Made by a program: the position numbers and the translations under genes. The notes below the pieces were generated by a model, which was not told the DNA's origin, ran no database searches, and worked only from the letters and a program-made list of their open reading frames with translations. A stretch of 64,000 nucleotides of DNA, taken from positions 1-64,000 of the forward strand of contig NZ_LZHG01000044.1 in assembly GCF_001690355.1 (NCBI RefSeq), read 5' to 3'. Positions 10,301-19,640 of this stretch are shown here, piece by piece (position 1 is the first letter of the stretch; every line of letters starts with the position of its first letter). Origin of the DNA: Gilliamella sp. Choc4-2. Lineage in GTDB: Bacteria > Pseudomonadota > Gammaproteobacteria > Enterobacterales > Orbaceae.

Positions 10301-10824
10301 GGCAATTATCTTACCTACGTAACAAATATAATGCTCAAACAGGAAAAAACCCTTCTACTCAAGATGGTTGGGGAGTAGCGCTTTCGGCTGAAACAGGTCA
10401 TTCAATTCCATTGAATGACACCAATTGGTCTATTGAACCACAAGCACAACTTATTTACCAAATGGTAAAACTTAATAAATTTACCGACAGGGTTCGTCAC
10501 GTTGATCAGAATAATCAAGATACTTTACGTGGTCGTGTTAGTTTAATGCTCTCTTATAATGAACTAGATAAAGAAGGTCAAAATACATCAGTGTATGCAA
10601 TTGGTAATATTTGGCATGATTTTCTCAACCCAGATGAAGTAAAAATTGGTCGTGACAAAATAAGCGAGAAATTTAACAAAACTTGGGGGGAAATTGGTTT
10701 AGGTTTAAATATACCTGTTACCAATCAAAGTGAGCTTTATAGTGATATTCGCTACGAACATAATTTTAGTGGCAGTAAACGCCAAAGCTTCCGAGGTAAC
10801 ATTGGTCTGAAAATAAACTGGTAA
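7351..10824 (+). CDS. Autotransporter (type Va secretion) with beta-helical passenger, AT1
   Basis: A secreted or surface-displayed protein of 1157 residues that carries its own outer-membrane pore. Residues 1-30 form an extended signal peptide region (MNKVYKIVWHTSKRQWVVVSE), followed by a hydrophobic core and a likely cleavage site near NTMAS (about 48). The passenger, about 50-860, is rich in G, N, T and D and forms repeating strands typical of a beta-helix, with seven repeats of about 24 residues at 398-566. An autochaperone-like segment with GDYVGQNGVVKMHTVWNAP follows. The C-terminal barrel spans roughly 880-1157 and ends in an aromatic residue (KINW). A cysteine pair, C870 and C873, precedes the barrel. 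The start has a strong AGGTGAGG ribosome-binding site. The barrel and autochaperone are closely related to AT2 at 12.3 kb. An adhesin role is likely but unproven. Confidence 0.92.
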   Translation: MNKVYKIVWHTSKRQWVVVSELAKKGKTKSIKLLAVTALATLSANTMASPCTASDPTKINISGSSCELNEDSYTGTETKGKDNKVISVDNGGKVTFKPTSGKVTITSQNQNHALVIGTAEPYPGQSPVNNRPSSGGVITVDGDLSINVSAKTMPPDETKKQYRPSSILIGDNSELIVNGKLNINHSNHWADKNDQNQAEYGTGAPIDVSLANAHSAKIIVKDETNIKSDGDGIRNGSEQNNTQFGGDLNFKKDVEIEANYIGLKNSAGNIIFDENLNISIERGKAIVQTSGLIHAKGDLNLKSSILEGNYNSMDIYGGEIKIDGTTNIDSHGSGDQWYASGTSLYVSGNSKVTFGSELNATTHGEGKPEHKNAGIGDVIKIQNEGEVSLATKTLFNAEGSGNGINMSQKSKLNLNQETIINTKEGDGINIDGGTISSDKANLLAITTNGKGNAINMRDGIVNLAANTTLTTNDTGHGIKISNGTLNLNKQTTIHANDGNGIHVEGGNIIAAEDSQLDIIASEAKAIYLSDGTLMLKDTNITKNNAGTAIELAGGTLSNLGKLTFEKADDKAALHSTVQLGQIATFNNSGSLDISKVNNIEAIIQHDGTGTLQINNTKNGILASDSGNIFTNTSTGTIVANNAGILSGKIETSDGIINLNNTGVWETTEHSKLTNVTNSGTIHFKHLPSLVRNTSEFFTIDITGDYVGQNGVVKMHTVWNAPSGESEANSESDVLNIAGTAKGITTIIPVSNDGTEKIIDGDVQEVEKLINTIPVVNVANSGAEVAFIGTAQTTGATEVQLAKRTVDNHDEYFWTTQIKSDTGNVAAMNAKSNIAIYADAVAGYTLMPSVNFEQGFSSLANLRERRGDIYCLNCATDNNQNTWARIFGKHQKQDGKTRLNLNTNIYGLQIGHDFLVTPTGNNGLSLLGGYISYTRANTDFSDRYHARNGIVIGNKKTGKGESDSFSLGITNTYYSGTGTYIDLVGQLSYLRNKYNAQTGKNPSTQDGWGVALSAETGHSIPLNDTNWSIEPQAQLIYQMVKLNKFTDRVRHVDQNNQDTLRGRVSLMLSYNELDKEGQNTSVYAIGNIWHDFLNPDEVKIGRDKISEKFNKTWGEIGLGLNIPVTNQSELYSDIRYEHNFSGSKRQSFRGNIGLKINW
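8544..9050 (+). repeat. Seven degenerate ~24-residue repeats in the AT1 passenger
   Basis: The encoded pattern is a G-x-G-I/A-x-I turn, then G-T-L/I-x-L-x, then a T-x-I strand. Examples are GDGINIDGG, GNAINMRDG, GHGIKISNG, GNGIHVEGG and KAIYLSDGT. Each unit is about 24 residues, fitting one beta-helix coil. The DNA copies have diverged, so recent expansion is not evident. AT2 has only two or three comparable units. Confidence 0.7.
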
Positions 10825-10930
10825 TTAAAATGAATAAATTCTGCCATATACTATTAACTAGTATCTATTTGGCAGAAAATACGACCTTCAATTACTTTAT
10901 AACCAATTGAAATAAATTAATATTCTTAAT

Positions 10931-10962
10931 AAAGAACTTGCTGATTAGCAAGTTCTTTAATC
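10931..10962. terminator. Strong terminator after AT1
   Basis: AAAGAACTTGCT, loop GATT, AGCAAGTTCTTT: a perfect 12-bp stem ending in a short T run. The A/T flanks allow it to work in both directions. Confidence 0.8.
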
Positions 10963-11610
10963 TAATAAATATTATTCCCTGCGTCCTATTCAAAATAGAA
11001 ACATGAGTACAACTTAGAAAGTTTACTAAAATTATAGAGCATATTGATAAAATATTACTTACTAATGAATAAAATAAAAAATGTAAATTGAATATTTTTT
11101 ATCTATCATTAAATTTATAAAAAGCTATACAATACTCTAGCTCACTAAAATTTTACTAATAATATACTGTTAGCAATATTAAATAATTATTTAATCGATA
11201 TAAATTTTAATCTTTTTTAAATGAATATTAAGCTATATCTAAGATCAACTATCAATCAATGTAAAGAACTCCTCAAAAGTAGTGTTATCTATTTTTTAAT
11301 GTTATTTAAATTAATTAGTCTTAATTTGTTGGTGTAGATGGCTGTTGATTTGAAATGATCTTAAAATATCCTAATTAAAGAATCTATTAGTGTTTTAACT
11401 AATTTATATGCTCTAATATTTTCTAAATTTATTGGCATAGCCAAATAAATTTAACTACTATTATTTAAAAATTAGTTATGATTATCCTGAAATTTTAATC
11501 TCAGAGATTTAGTAATTATTAAGAATAGTCAGTTTAATTCTGCATATTAGTTTATCTAATCTTATATGAAACAAAGTACTATAATATTATTACTTTTGTG
11601 TTAATTATCC
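10963..11610. other. Intergenic stretch without recognisable genes
   Basis: About 650 bp of very AT-rich sequence with stops in all frames. It is the region upstream of the decayed transporter copy and could hold further unrecognisable remains of its 5' half. I see no RNA gene or clear promoter. Confidence 0.4.
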
Positions 11611-12030
11611 AAAATCAATTAGAATAGAGAATGCGCTTGGATACCGATTATCACAGTTACTGTAATATTTATAAATCTATTTATTATCAGCGTGGTTATA
11701 CTTGCTATTTTATCAGTAGACAGCGATGATAATGTCATACCATTAAAAGACAATAGGCACAATAAACCAATTATTGGCATTAATTTGCTGAATCATTTTT
11801 CAAGTTTTTGGATAATGCGCCAACTTATCTTATATTTTCTAATTTATCGTAAAACAAAATAAAATCTTTAATTTACAAATTTGAAAAAACTTATTGGTTA
11901 TATCAGTAATGCACCTAACTTTAGGATCAAAGGCATTGTCCCACAAAACAACATTAACATGCTAAGTTTGTTTTGTTAGATGCAATGTTTATAACTATAT
12001 TAATGCCATGTTTATTATTAATAATTAAGT
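11611..12030 (+). pseudogene. Decayed second copy of the NhaD/ArsB-superfamily transporter (C-terminal third)
   Basis: Translating across frames recovers, in order, KSIRIENALG, VTVIFINLFIISVVILAIL, a frameshifted SSFLDNAPTYLIFSNLS, and YISNAPN followed by INMLSLF. Each matches the intact transporter at 5557-6972 (its residues about 308-460: SKSIRASND, the VPVLAIL helix, SSFLDNAPTYLVFFN, YIGNAPN and INMPSFF). Several frameshifts and stops are present and the 5' two thirds are unrecognisable. The sequence is best read as an old duplication or a paralog that died, lying between the two paralogous autotransporters. Confidence 0.82.
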
Positions 12031-12192
12031 ATTTTTATACTATTTTAAATAATTTACTCTAATAAAAACAATCTTACAGTTATTTACCATAAGTTTATGT
12101 ACTTATTGGTTAAGCATATTCGGATTTTATATGAAAAATTTCAAGATTAACTTAATGACTTTTTGACTGATTTATCGTTCATTCAAAATAAA

Positions 12193-12243
12193 ACCACAAG
12201 ATTTGTACACATTTTATTTATAAATGAGTGCAAATCTTGTGGT
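12193..12243 (-). terminator. Terminator after AT2
   Basis: ACCACAAGATTTG (12193-12205) pairs with CAAATCTTGTGGT (12231-12243). On the minus strand the stem is followed by TTTTATTTT, as expected for ending the AT2 transcript. The loop is long (25 nt) but contains smaller A/T pairings. Confidence 0.7.
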
Positions 12244-12263
12244 AAATATGCCAATTTAAATAA

Positions 12264-14861
12264 TTACCAATTTATCATCACACCAAAGTTACCTGAGAAA
12301 CTTTGACGCTTAGCACTACTAAAGCTATGTTCATAGCGGATATCACCATATAGACTTGTGTTTTGAGCTATAGGTAATTGCGTTCCAATACCAAATTCCC
12401 CCCAAGTTTTATTAAATTTTTCGCTTATTTTGTCATGACCAATATTAGTCTCGCCAGAACTCATAAAGTCATGCCATAGATTCCCAATTACATAAAAAGA
12501 TTTATGTTGAGCCACTACACTAGCATCATTATAGGACAACATTACACCAAGGCGGCCACGCAAACCATCTTGACCATTTTGATCTATATGGCGAACACCA
12601 TCATTAACTCTATTTAATTTAAGATATTGGTAAATCAACTGTGCTTGAGGTTCAATTGACCAATTAGCACCGTACAAATCAAAAGATTGTCCAACTTCCG
12701 CAGAAATTGCGGTTCCCCAACCACGTTGACTATCAGAATTATTACCATTTCGTGCATGATATTTGTTGTTCAAATAAGAGAGCTGACCAACTAAATCAAT
12801 ATAGCTACCACTATTTGTATAAAAAGTGCCAGTTATACCTAAGCCAAAGCTTTCAGATTTACCATCACCTGTTTTTTTATCTCGAATGATAATGCCATTT
12901 TTAGCATGATATTTATCTGAGAAGTCTGTATTTGCTTTACTATATGATAGATAAGCACCAAGTAAAAAAAGGTCATTATTACTGGTTTTATTTGCTAAAA
13001 AATCATGCCCAATTTGTAAACCATAAATATTTGTGTCGAGATTCAACCGTTCTTTTCCATCTTGTTTATGGTGTTTACCAAAGAAACGTCCCCATGTATG
13101 GCTATCATCATCTGAGCTACAATCATAACAAGAAAAACTTCCACGGCGTTCCCTTAAAGTCGCAATACTTGAATATCCTTGTTCTAAATTAATACGAGGC
13201 ATTAAAGTATAGCCAGAAACGGGTTCTGCATAAATAAGTGTTCCAGATTTAGAATTTAAGTATGGATTGGAACCTAAATGAAGCCAATTATAATCAAATT
13301 GAGGAGTCATACCTGAGCTTATCCCCCCATTTGCACTTGGATCTTCAACAGCCATAACCCAGAAATATTCATCTCCAGTAGTTGTTATACGCTTTGCTAA
13401 CTGAACTTCAATAGCACCAGTAGTTTTTGCTGTACCTTCAAATACTGCGTCATTACTACTATTAGCTACATAGACAACAGGGATAGTATTAATCACTTTT
13501 CCGACATATTTAACATCACCATCTATTATATTTTCTTTACCATTTTCTGATACTGGAATAATTTTGGTGTTTCCTGTTGCTGAGCCAGCAATTTTTAGTG
13601 TATCTGATAAAGAATTATCTCCATTTTCATTACCTGGCGCATTCCATACTGTATGCATTTTCACAACACCACTTTTACCTACATAATCGCCTTTAACATT
13701 AATTGTATAAAATTCATTTGGTGAATTATGCAAGAATTCAATAGTACCAGCATTAATGACATTATTTAAGTTGGATTGACCATTACTATGCCATACACCA
13801 GTATTATCAAGATCGATAATACCACTATTTGCATCCATTTTCCCTAAAAGTTTTCCTTTGTTATTAACTTGGATAGTACCATTTGATGTATTGCTAAATA
13901 GCAAACCTTTTTCGAAAGAAAGATCACCAGATTTACCATTATTAACAATTAATGTACCTGCTGATTGATGACTAAACATACTTTCAACATTAGCTGAATC
14001 TGATTTTATTGTGCCATTATTGTTAAATATTGTGCTATCCCCTTGAGAAACTGCAGACACAATCATAGAATCGTTAGTTAAAGAATCAATAGTTAAAACA
14101 CCATTATTTGTTAATGTCCCTCGATCTAATTTAATAGCCATCCCTTTTGTTATAATCTGCGTATTTTTGTTTAATGTCAAAATACCATCACTTGTTCTAC
14201 CATTATGGATCCCAATACCAGAGGTTTGATCATTTTCTATGATAAGATCACCATTAAATGTAAGGTTCCCACCATTACGTATAGCATCTGCTCCTGCTGT
14301 AGTTAGTTTGGTTGTGCCATTAATAACAGCGTTATTGGTGTTTTCTACGATTTCAATAGTTACACCACTAGCAGAATTTTTAGTTATTGATAAATCTCCT
14401 TTAATAAGTAAATTGCCGCTATCCCCCATATAAATACCACGAGAAGTTTTGACTCCAGCCTCAATTTGTAAGCTGCCTTCAAATATAGCTGAACCACCAG
14501 GAATGTTATTACCACCATTCCCCCCCCCTATTGCCAAAGAATGCGTACCATTTACTGCAGTATTATACATCTCAACTTTATTAGCTATAAATGTTGCTAC
14601 GGTACCTTCACCTTCTATACGAACAATATTGCTACCTTTATATACATCATTAGAAAACGTACAATTAGATCCATTATTTGCAAAAACTCCCCTAATATTA
14701 TTATCGGATGAACAATCAGCATAAGAAAAATAGGAAGTACCCATTAACGTGGCTAGTGCCAATATTTTTTTAACTTTTAATTTTTTATGATGTGATATTT
14801 CAGAAGTAATGCTACATCGCTGCGATGTTAAACTAGATATAACTTTATATTTTTTTTCCAT
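12264..14861 (-). CDS. Autotransporter (type Va secretion), AT2, paralog of AT1
   Basis: An 865-residue surface or secreted protein. A 49-residue N-terminus (MEKKYKVISSLTSQRC, then a hydrophobic run ending SYFSYA) corresponds to the AT1 extended signal peptide but lacks its conserved tryptophans. The passenger (about 50-570) is glycine- and asparagine-rich and much shorter than that of AT1, with little similarity in its first half. From the autochaperone-like segment (GDYVGKSGVVKMHTVWNAP) onward the two proteins are closely related, including the C578/C581 pair and the barrel at about 588-865 ending MINW. The pattern of a conserved translocator with a divergent cargo suggests duplication followed by passenger replacement or rapid evolution. 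It points toward AT1 and has its own terminator. Confidence 0.9.
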   Translation of the reverse strand: MEKKYKVISSLTSQRCSITSEISHHKKLKVKKILALATLMGTSYFSYADCSSDNNIRGVFANNGSNCTFSNDVYKGSNIVRIEGEGTVATFIANKVEMYNTAVNGTHSLAIGGGNGGNNIPGGSAIFEGSLQIEAGVKTSRGIYMGDSGNLLIKGDLSITKNSASGVTIEIVENTNNAVINGTTKLTTAGADAIRNGGNLTFNGDLIIENDQTSGIGIHNGRTSDGILTLNKNTQIITKGMAIKLDRGTLTNNGVLTIDSLTNDSMIVSAVSQGDSTIFNNNGTIKSDSANVESMFSHQSAGTLIVNNGKSGDLSFEKGLLFSNTSNGTIQVNNKGKLLGKMDANSGIIDLDNTGVWHSNGQSNLNNVINAGTIEFLHNSPNEFYTINVKGDYVGKSGVVKMHTVWNAPGNENGDNSLSDTLKIAGSATGNTKIIPVSENGKENIIDGDVKYVGKVINTIPVVYVANSSNDAVFEGTAKTTGAIEVQLAKRITTTGDEYFWVMAVEDPSANGGISSGMTPQFDYNWLHLGSNPYLNSKSGTLIYAEPVSGYTLMPRINLEQGYSSIATLRERRGSFSCYDCSSDDDSHTWGRFFGKHHKQDGKERLNLDTNIYGLQIGHDFLANKTSNNDLFLLGAYLSYSKANTDFSDKYHAKNGIIIRDKKTGDGKSESFGLGITGTFYTNSGSYIDLVGQLSYLNNKYHARNGNNSDSQRGWGTAISAEVGQSFDLYGANWSIEPQAQLIYQYLKLNRVNDGVRHIDQNGQDGLRGRLGVMLSYNDASVVAQHKSFYVIGNLWHDFMSSGETNIGHDKISEKFNKTWGEFGIGTQLPIAQNTSLYGDIRYEHSFSSAKRQSFSGNFGVMINW

Positions 14862-15647
14862 TTTATTTATAAATCTCTTATAACTTAAAAAATTATTAGG
14901 TAAAACATAATATCCTTAATTATTTTTATCCCGCTTTTGTAGATTTAGGACTCTAATTTATTAAACATTTTTTCTGTATCGGTGCTTTATAACCCATTAA
15001 CAGTTAATTTTTGTTTATTTCCTTTCATTCTAAATCATTTAATTTGCCTACTTTACATAACTCCTTTATTTGCTGTTCAGGCAATTTATTAAGTATTAAT
15101 AATTGTTAGTTTTATTGTTCTCCTTACTGTTATACTTTTTATAGTTTTATTGGTTTGCATTTAATAACAAACTTTAAAAATTGTAAACAGTTGTAATTTT
15201 TGTGGATGCTTTAATTAAAAATAATAAAAACTAATTTTATACACTTAAATATACCAGCATAAAAAACGAAGATTTCAGTTTAAGCTCATCTAGAATGTTC
15301 GTGAAACCCAGCTAAGAGTTGATTTAGCAAGTAAAATTAAAACCCCACCGTAGATCAAATTTTCATCAATAATTTCTGAATATTATAGTTCAAAAAATAC
15401 AATTTAATAAGCATTTTTAACAAATTAGATTTTATCTATTTCAATAATAAATTATTCAATATAATATTTTTTCCTTGTCATAATATTAAAAAATGTTCTA
15501 TTAACAGATTATTAACCTTCTATAATTATTGTTCATGTTCCTCAATCAACACCAATAACTTACTCATCATGTTAAGATTAACTTTAATGCAATCATTGTA
15601 AATATTGCTATAATGATGCAATTTTTATCATAATTAGAGAGCAATCT
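14862..15647. other. Long non-coding gap between AT2 and psd
   Basis: 786 bp between divergent genes, holding the upstream regions of both. It is very AT-rich with no open frame worth calling, no tRNA-like fold and no clear repeats. It has no visible gene remnant, though the length is unusual for this window. Confidence 0.5.
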
Positions 15648-16496
15648 ATGTTAAATCAGCTAAAAACAATTATTCAGTATCTTCTCCCTAAACAGCTATT
15701 AACTGTCATATTCGGTTGGTTAGCTAAAAAACAGCTAGGAAAGGTTACAACATGGATGATCATAGGGTTTTGTAAACTGTATAAAGTAGATTTAAGCGAA
15801 GCAAAACTTACTAATGCAACAGATTACAAGACTTTTAATGATTTTTTCTCCCGAGAATTAAAAGAAGAAGCAAGACCAGTTAATACAGCAAATAATATAA
15901 TAGTTATGCCTGCAGACGGGGTGATTAGCCAATTTGGCTTAATTCAAGATAATCAGTTATTACAGGCAAAAGGGCATTCCTACTCATTAGAATCACTACT
16001 TGCTTGTCATCCTGAAATGATTAAATTTTTCAAAAATGGGACCTATGTAACAACCTATTTATCACCTAAAGATTATCATCGTTTTCATATGCCATGCGAT
16101 GGAATTTTACGTGAAATGATTTATATTCCAGGTTCACTTTTTTCGGTTAATAAAGCAACAACAGAAAATATTCCCAATATTTTTGCTCGTAACGAACGTG
16201 TAATTTGCTTGTTTGAAACTGAGCTTGGCCCTATGGCGCAAATTTTAGTGGGTGCAACAATAGTTGGTAGCATTGAAGTACAATGGGAAGGCATAATTAC
16301 ACCGCCTCGAGAAGGTATTATGAAATCTTGGAATTATAAGGATGAAGTAAAACTCGTCAAAGGGCAAGATATGGGTAGTTTTAAATTGGGCTCAACGGTG
16401 ATAACATTATTTGCTTCAAACTCAATTGAATTTTCTAAAAATATTAAAATCGGTGATATTACTCGAGTTGGACAGATATTAGCCGAAAGGATTTAA
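15648..16496 (+). CDS. psd: Phosphatidylserine decarboxylase proenzyme
   Basis: Makes phosphatidylethanolamine from phosphatidylserine at the inner membrane. The 282-residue proenzyme cleaves itself at the LGST motif (G248-S249), where the serine becomes the catalytic pyruvoyl group of the small alpha chain. The beta-chain motifs [12 protein letters not shown] and [13 protein letters not shown] are present. An AGAGAG ribosome-binding site precedes the ATG. It is followed after only 4 bp by the mechanosensitive channel gene, the same operon order as E. coli psd-mscM. Confidence 0.96.
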   Translation: MLNQLKTIIQYLLPKQLLTVIFGWLAKKQLGKVTTWMIIGFCKLYKVDLSEAKLTNATDYKTFNDFFSRELKEEARPVNTANNIIVMPADGVISQFGLIQDNQLLQAKGHSYSLESLLACHPEMIKFFKNGTYVTTYLSPKDYHRFHMPCDGILREMIYIPGSLFSVNKATTENIPNIFARNERVICLFETELGPMAQILVGATIVGSIEVQWEGIITPPREGIMKSWNYKDEVKLVKGQDMGSFKLGSTVITLFASNSIEFSKNIKIGDITRVGQILAERI

Positions 16497-16500
16497 CCTT

Positions 16501-19113
16501 ATGTGGATGCGTGGTATTTTAAGTTTTGTACTGATGATTTGTTCTTCAGTAATTTTTGCAGAGTCAATAACCATTAATAATGAACAGGAATTATCTCTAC
16601 TTATTAGCCAGTTAAGTAATAAAAATGATGAGCTTCGGCAATACATGGACTCTCAAAAATCACATTTGACTAGCATTATTAATGAACAAAATAATATTAC
16701 CACGCAAATTTCACACGCTCAAAATACACTGGCAACACTAGATGAACAAGGAGAATGGTTGAGTTTTTCAACTGCTCTTGGCGAAACATTACGCCAACAA
16801 CTTTTACATCTACCAGAAAAACCAAAATCGCATGAACTTGATGCCGAAATTGCTGAAGAAAAAGCACAACAGCTTAACTACACAAATAATTTAGCGGCAT
16901 TAGACAACTATCCTTCCTTAAATAAGTCTCCTTTTAATAATACAAAAGAAGCAGCTCAATACCGACGTTTACTACGTGAACAAACAGAGCTGCTTAAAAC
17001 GTTAATTTCAGGAACAGATACAACAATTCTTGAACTTGCAAAATTAAAAATAGCGAATAAACAATTAACTAATGTAATTGACGAAATTAATGACGCCACT
17101 CATCGCTACTTCTTCTGGGTTGCCAATGTCAATCCTATTTCATTAAACTTTCCTCTAAATCTAGCTAAAGATGTGGTTTATGTTATCTTTTCAATCGACA
17201 CATTATCACAACTATATAATGCAAGCTTAGAAGCACTTAGTTCACCAAAACCATTGTTTCTACTTATATTATCGATGTTTTTCGTTTTTGCCCATTTAAA
17301 AATGCGTATCAAGTACAACACATTTTTAAATAAATCAGCAATACGAGTAGGTAAAGTAACACAAGATAGCTATTCATTAACCTTAAAAGTCGTTATTTTC
17401 TCATTAATAATGGCATTGCCTATACCTATATTATGGGCAGTTTTTGGTTATACTTTACAAATTAATTGGGATTACCCAGTTGCTGTCGCATTAGGCTATG
17501 GGGTTAATGCAGCCGCACCGATTTTATGGGTTTTTATTATAACTTCGCATTTTGCGGCCCCAAATGGCTTATTTATCACTCATTTTGGTTGGTTGGCAAA
17601 AAATGTTCGTGCTGCAATGAAATACTATCAACTTTCAGTATGGCTAGTGATCCCACTTGTTATGATCGTAATGAGTTTTGATCAGTTTAGTAATCGGCAA
17701 TTTGCCGCAACAATTGGGCGTTCTGCTTTTATTCTGCTTTGCTTTGCATTAGTATTTATGACCAATTCTATTCACCGTGCTGGAGTACCTTTATTTATTG
17801 ACAAAAAAGGAACCGGGGATAATCTTTTAAGCCATATTTTATGGTTTATTTTACTAAGTGCACCGTGGTTGGCCATTATTGCTGCATGCTTAGGCTATTT
17901 ATCCACAGCTCAAGTATTATTAGGACGTCTTGAAGCATCTGTGATCATTTGGTTCGGCTTATTAGTTATCTATTTTATGGTTCGTCGCTGGATGTGGATC
18001 CAAAAACGTCGTATTGAATTTGAACGAACAAAGCAACGCCGTCTGGAACGTATGCAACGAGCAAAAATTCAAGAAGACGATAATTCAACCAATGAAAATC
18101 TCGATGAACCAGTCATAGATTTAGATGCTATTAGTGCCCAATCTCTACATTTAATGCGATCCATAATTATGTTAATTGCATTAATTAGTATGATTTTACT
18201 CTGGTCAGAATTACATTCAGCCTTTGCTTTTATGAATAATATTAAACTTTGGGGAACCAATACTATCGTCAACGGTGCCGAAATAGAACAGTATATTACT
18301 CTTGGTGCGGTGTGCATTGCGATTTTAGTAATGACTATTACTATTCAGTTAGTTAAAAATTTACCTGCTTTATTAGAGCTAGGCATTTTACAACACTTAG
18401 ATTTAGCACCAGGTACTGGCTATGCAATTTCTACAATATCCAAATATATTATTTTAATGATCGGATCAATGATTGCATTTTCATTTATAGGTATAGATTG
18501 GTCAAAAATTCAATGGTTAATTGCTGCATTAGGTGTTGGTCTAGGATTTGGTTTGCAAGAAATTTTTGCAAATTTTATTTCTGGATTGATTATTTTATTT
18601 GAAAAACCTGTCCGTATTGGCGATACTGTGACGATTCGTGAGCTTACGGGAAGTATTGCGAAAATCAATACACGAGCAATCACTATTGTTGATTGGGATC
18701 GTAAAGAAATTGTAATGCCGAATAAAGCCTTTATTACTGAGCAATTAGTTAATTGGTCTTTATCTGATTCTATTACACGTATTGTACTAACCATTCCAGC
18801 AACAATTGATGCAGATAGTGATCTGGTTATTAAATTATTACAACAAGCTTCTAATGAATGTGAATATGTGCTTAGTGATCCGGAACCTCAAGTGTTTTTA
18901 GTCGATATTCAAGAAGGCATCCAGTTATTTGAATTACGCGTCTTTGCCGCTGAAATGAATCATAGAATGCTTTTACGTAGTGCAATTCATAAGTTAATAC
19001 TTGAAGCATATCGCAAGAACAATTTAACTTTACCATTCCCTCCTTTACAAACTAATTTAGAAGCGCTTGGGCGTAAAAGTGGGCGTCGTAGTTATACTGT
19101 AGGAACAATTTAA
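16501..19113 (+). CDS. mscM: Mechanosensitive channel of the MscM/MscK (large MscS) type
   Basis: A large MscS-family channel that releases solutes under hypo-osmotic shock. The N-terminus is a signal peptide (MWMRGILSFVLMICSSVIFA), then an alpha-helical, coiled-coil-like periplasmic region (about 25-215), then a series of membrane helices. The C-terminal MscS core has the pore-lining helix with ALGVGLGFGLQEIFANFISG, then EKPVRIGDTVTI. At 870 residues it is well short of E. coli MscM (about 1100); the periplasmic domain is the reduced part. Context (4 bp after psd) supports the MscM assignment over MscK. The gene ends 4 bp inside the convergent DedA-family gene. Confidence 0.9.
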   Translation: MWMRGILSFVLMICSSVIFAESITINNEQELSLLISQLSNKNDELRQYMDSQKSHLTSIINEQNNITTQISHAQNTLATLDEQGEWLSFSTALGETLRQQLLHLPEKPKSHELDAEIAEEKAQQLNYTNNLAALDNYPSLNKSPFNNTKEAAQYRRLLREQTELLKTLISGTDTTILELAKLKIANKQLTNVIDEINDATHRYFFWVANVNPISLNFPLNLAKDVVYVIFSIDTLSQLYNASLEALSSPKPLFLLILSMFFVFAHLKMRIKYNTFLNKSAIRVGKVTQDSYSLTLKVVIFSLIMALPIPILWAVFGYTLQINWDYPVAVALGYGVNAAAPILWVFIITSHFAAPNGLFITHFGWLAKNVRAAMKYYQLSVWLVIPLVMIVMSFDQFSNRQFAATIGRSAFILLCFALVFMTNSIHRAGVPLFIDKKGTGDNLLSHILWFILLSAPWLAIIAACLGYLSTAQVLLGRLEASVIIWFGLLVIYFMVRRWMWIQKRRIEFERTKQRRLERMQRAKIQEDDNSTNENLDEPVIDLDAISAQSLHLMRSIIMLIALISMILLWSELHSAFAFMNNIKLWGTNTIVNGAEIEQYITLGAVCIAILVMTITIQLVKNLPALLELGILQHLDLAPGTGYAISTISKYIILMIGSMIAFSFIGIDWSKIQWLIAALGVGLGFGLQEIFANFISGLIILFEKPVRIGDTVTIRELTGSIAKINTRAITIVDWDRKEIVMPNKAFITEQLVNWSLSDSITRIVLTIPATIDADSDLVIKLLQQASNECEYVLSDPEPQVFLVDIQEGIQLFELRVFAAEMNHRMLLRSAIHKLILEAYRKNNLTLPFPPLQTNLEALGRKSGRRSYTVGTI

Positions 19114-19640
19114 CCGAAAAGAGTTTCTAAGAAAGGAACCCCAAATGCGCCTGGAGCTAATAATACAAATGCCCAAATAGGAGCTGAAACAACATTAGCT
19201 ACATTAAACTTGATTGCTGGCATATGCATTGTGCCAGCAACCAAAGGAACAATTGCACGCAAAGGTCCAAAAAAACGGCCAATAAATACGCCAAATATTC
19301 CGTAACGCATAAAAAACTGCTCTGCACGATAAATCAATTTTGGGTGTTTATTCAAAGGCCAAGAAGAAATAACCTGTTGGTGATAGTATTTTCCTAACCA
19401 ATAAGAAACAAAATCACCAATAGCAGCACCCAACGAAGCTGCTATTAAAACAGGTACAAATGAAATAGCTCCAGAACCAATCAAAGCGCCTGAACCAAGT
19501 AAAATGGCGGTAGCAGGAAGTAATAATGAAATAATGGCAAGCGACTCACCAAATGCTAACAAAAAAATAATTGGCAAAGCCCATACCTGATGATTTTCAA
19601 TAAATTGTATAATTGCATTGGTAATTTCATGTAATGACAT
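19110..19640 (-). CDS. DedA-family membrane protein
   Basis: A 176-residue inner-membrane protein of the DedA/VTT family, whose members act in lipid (undecaprenyl phosphate or phosphatidylethanolamine) flipping and membrane homeostasis. Diagnostic are the E/S-rich first re-entrant region (LAFGESLAIISLLLPAT), GAAIGDFVSYWLG and the family signature FIGRFFGPLRAIVPLVAG. Size and sequence are nearest to the short YohD/YabI group. The exact lipid substrate cannot be told. It overlaps the convergent mscM by 4 bp. Being next to psd it may be part of a membrane-lipid neighbourhood. Confidence 0.88.
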   Translation of the reverse strand: MSLHEITNAIIQFIENHQVWALPIIFLLAFGESLAIISLLLPATAILLGSGALIGSGAISFVPVLIAASLGAAIGDFVSYWLGKYYHQQVISSWPLNKHPKLIYRAEQFFMRYGIFGVFIGRFFGPLRAIVPLVAGTMHMPAIKFNVANVVSAPIWAFVLLAPGAFGVPFLETLFG

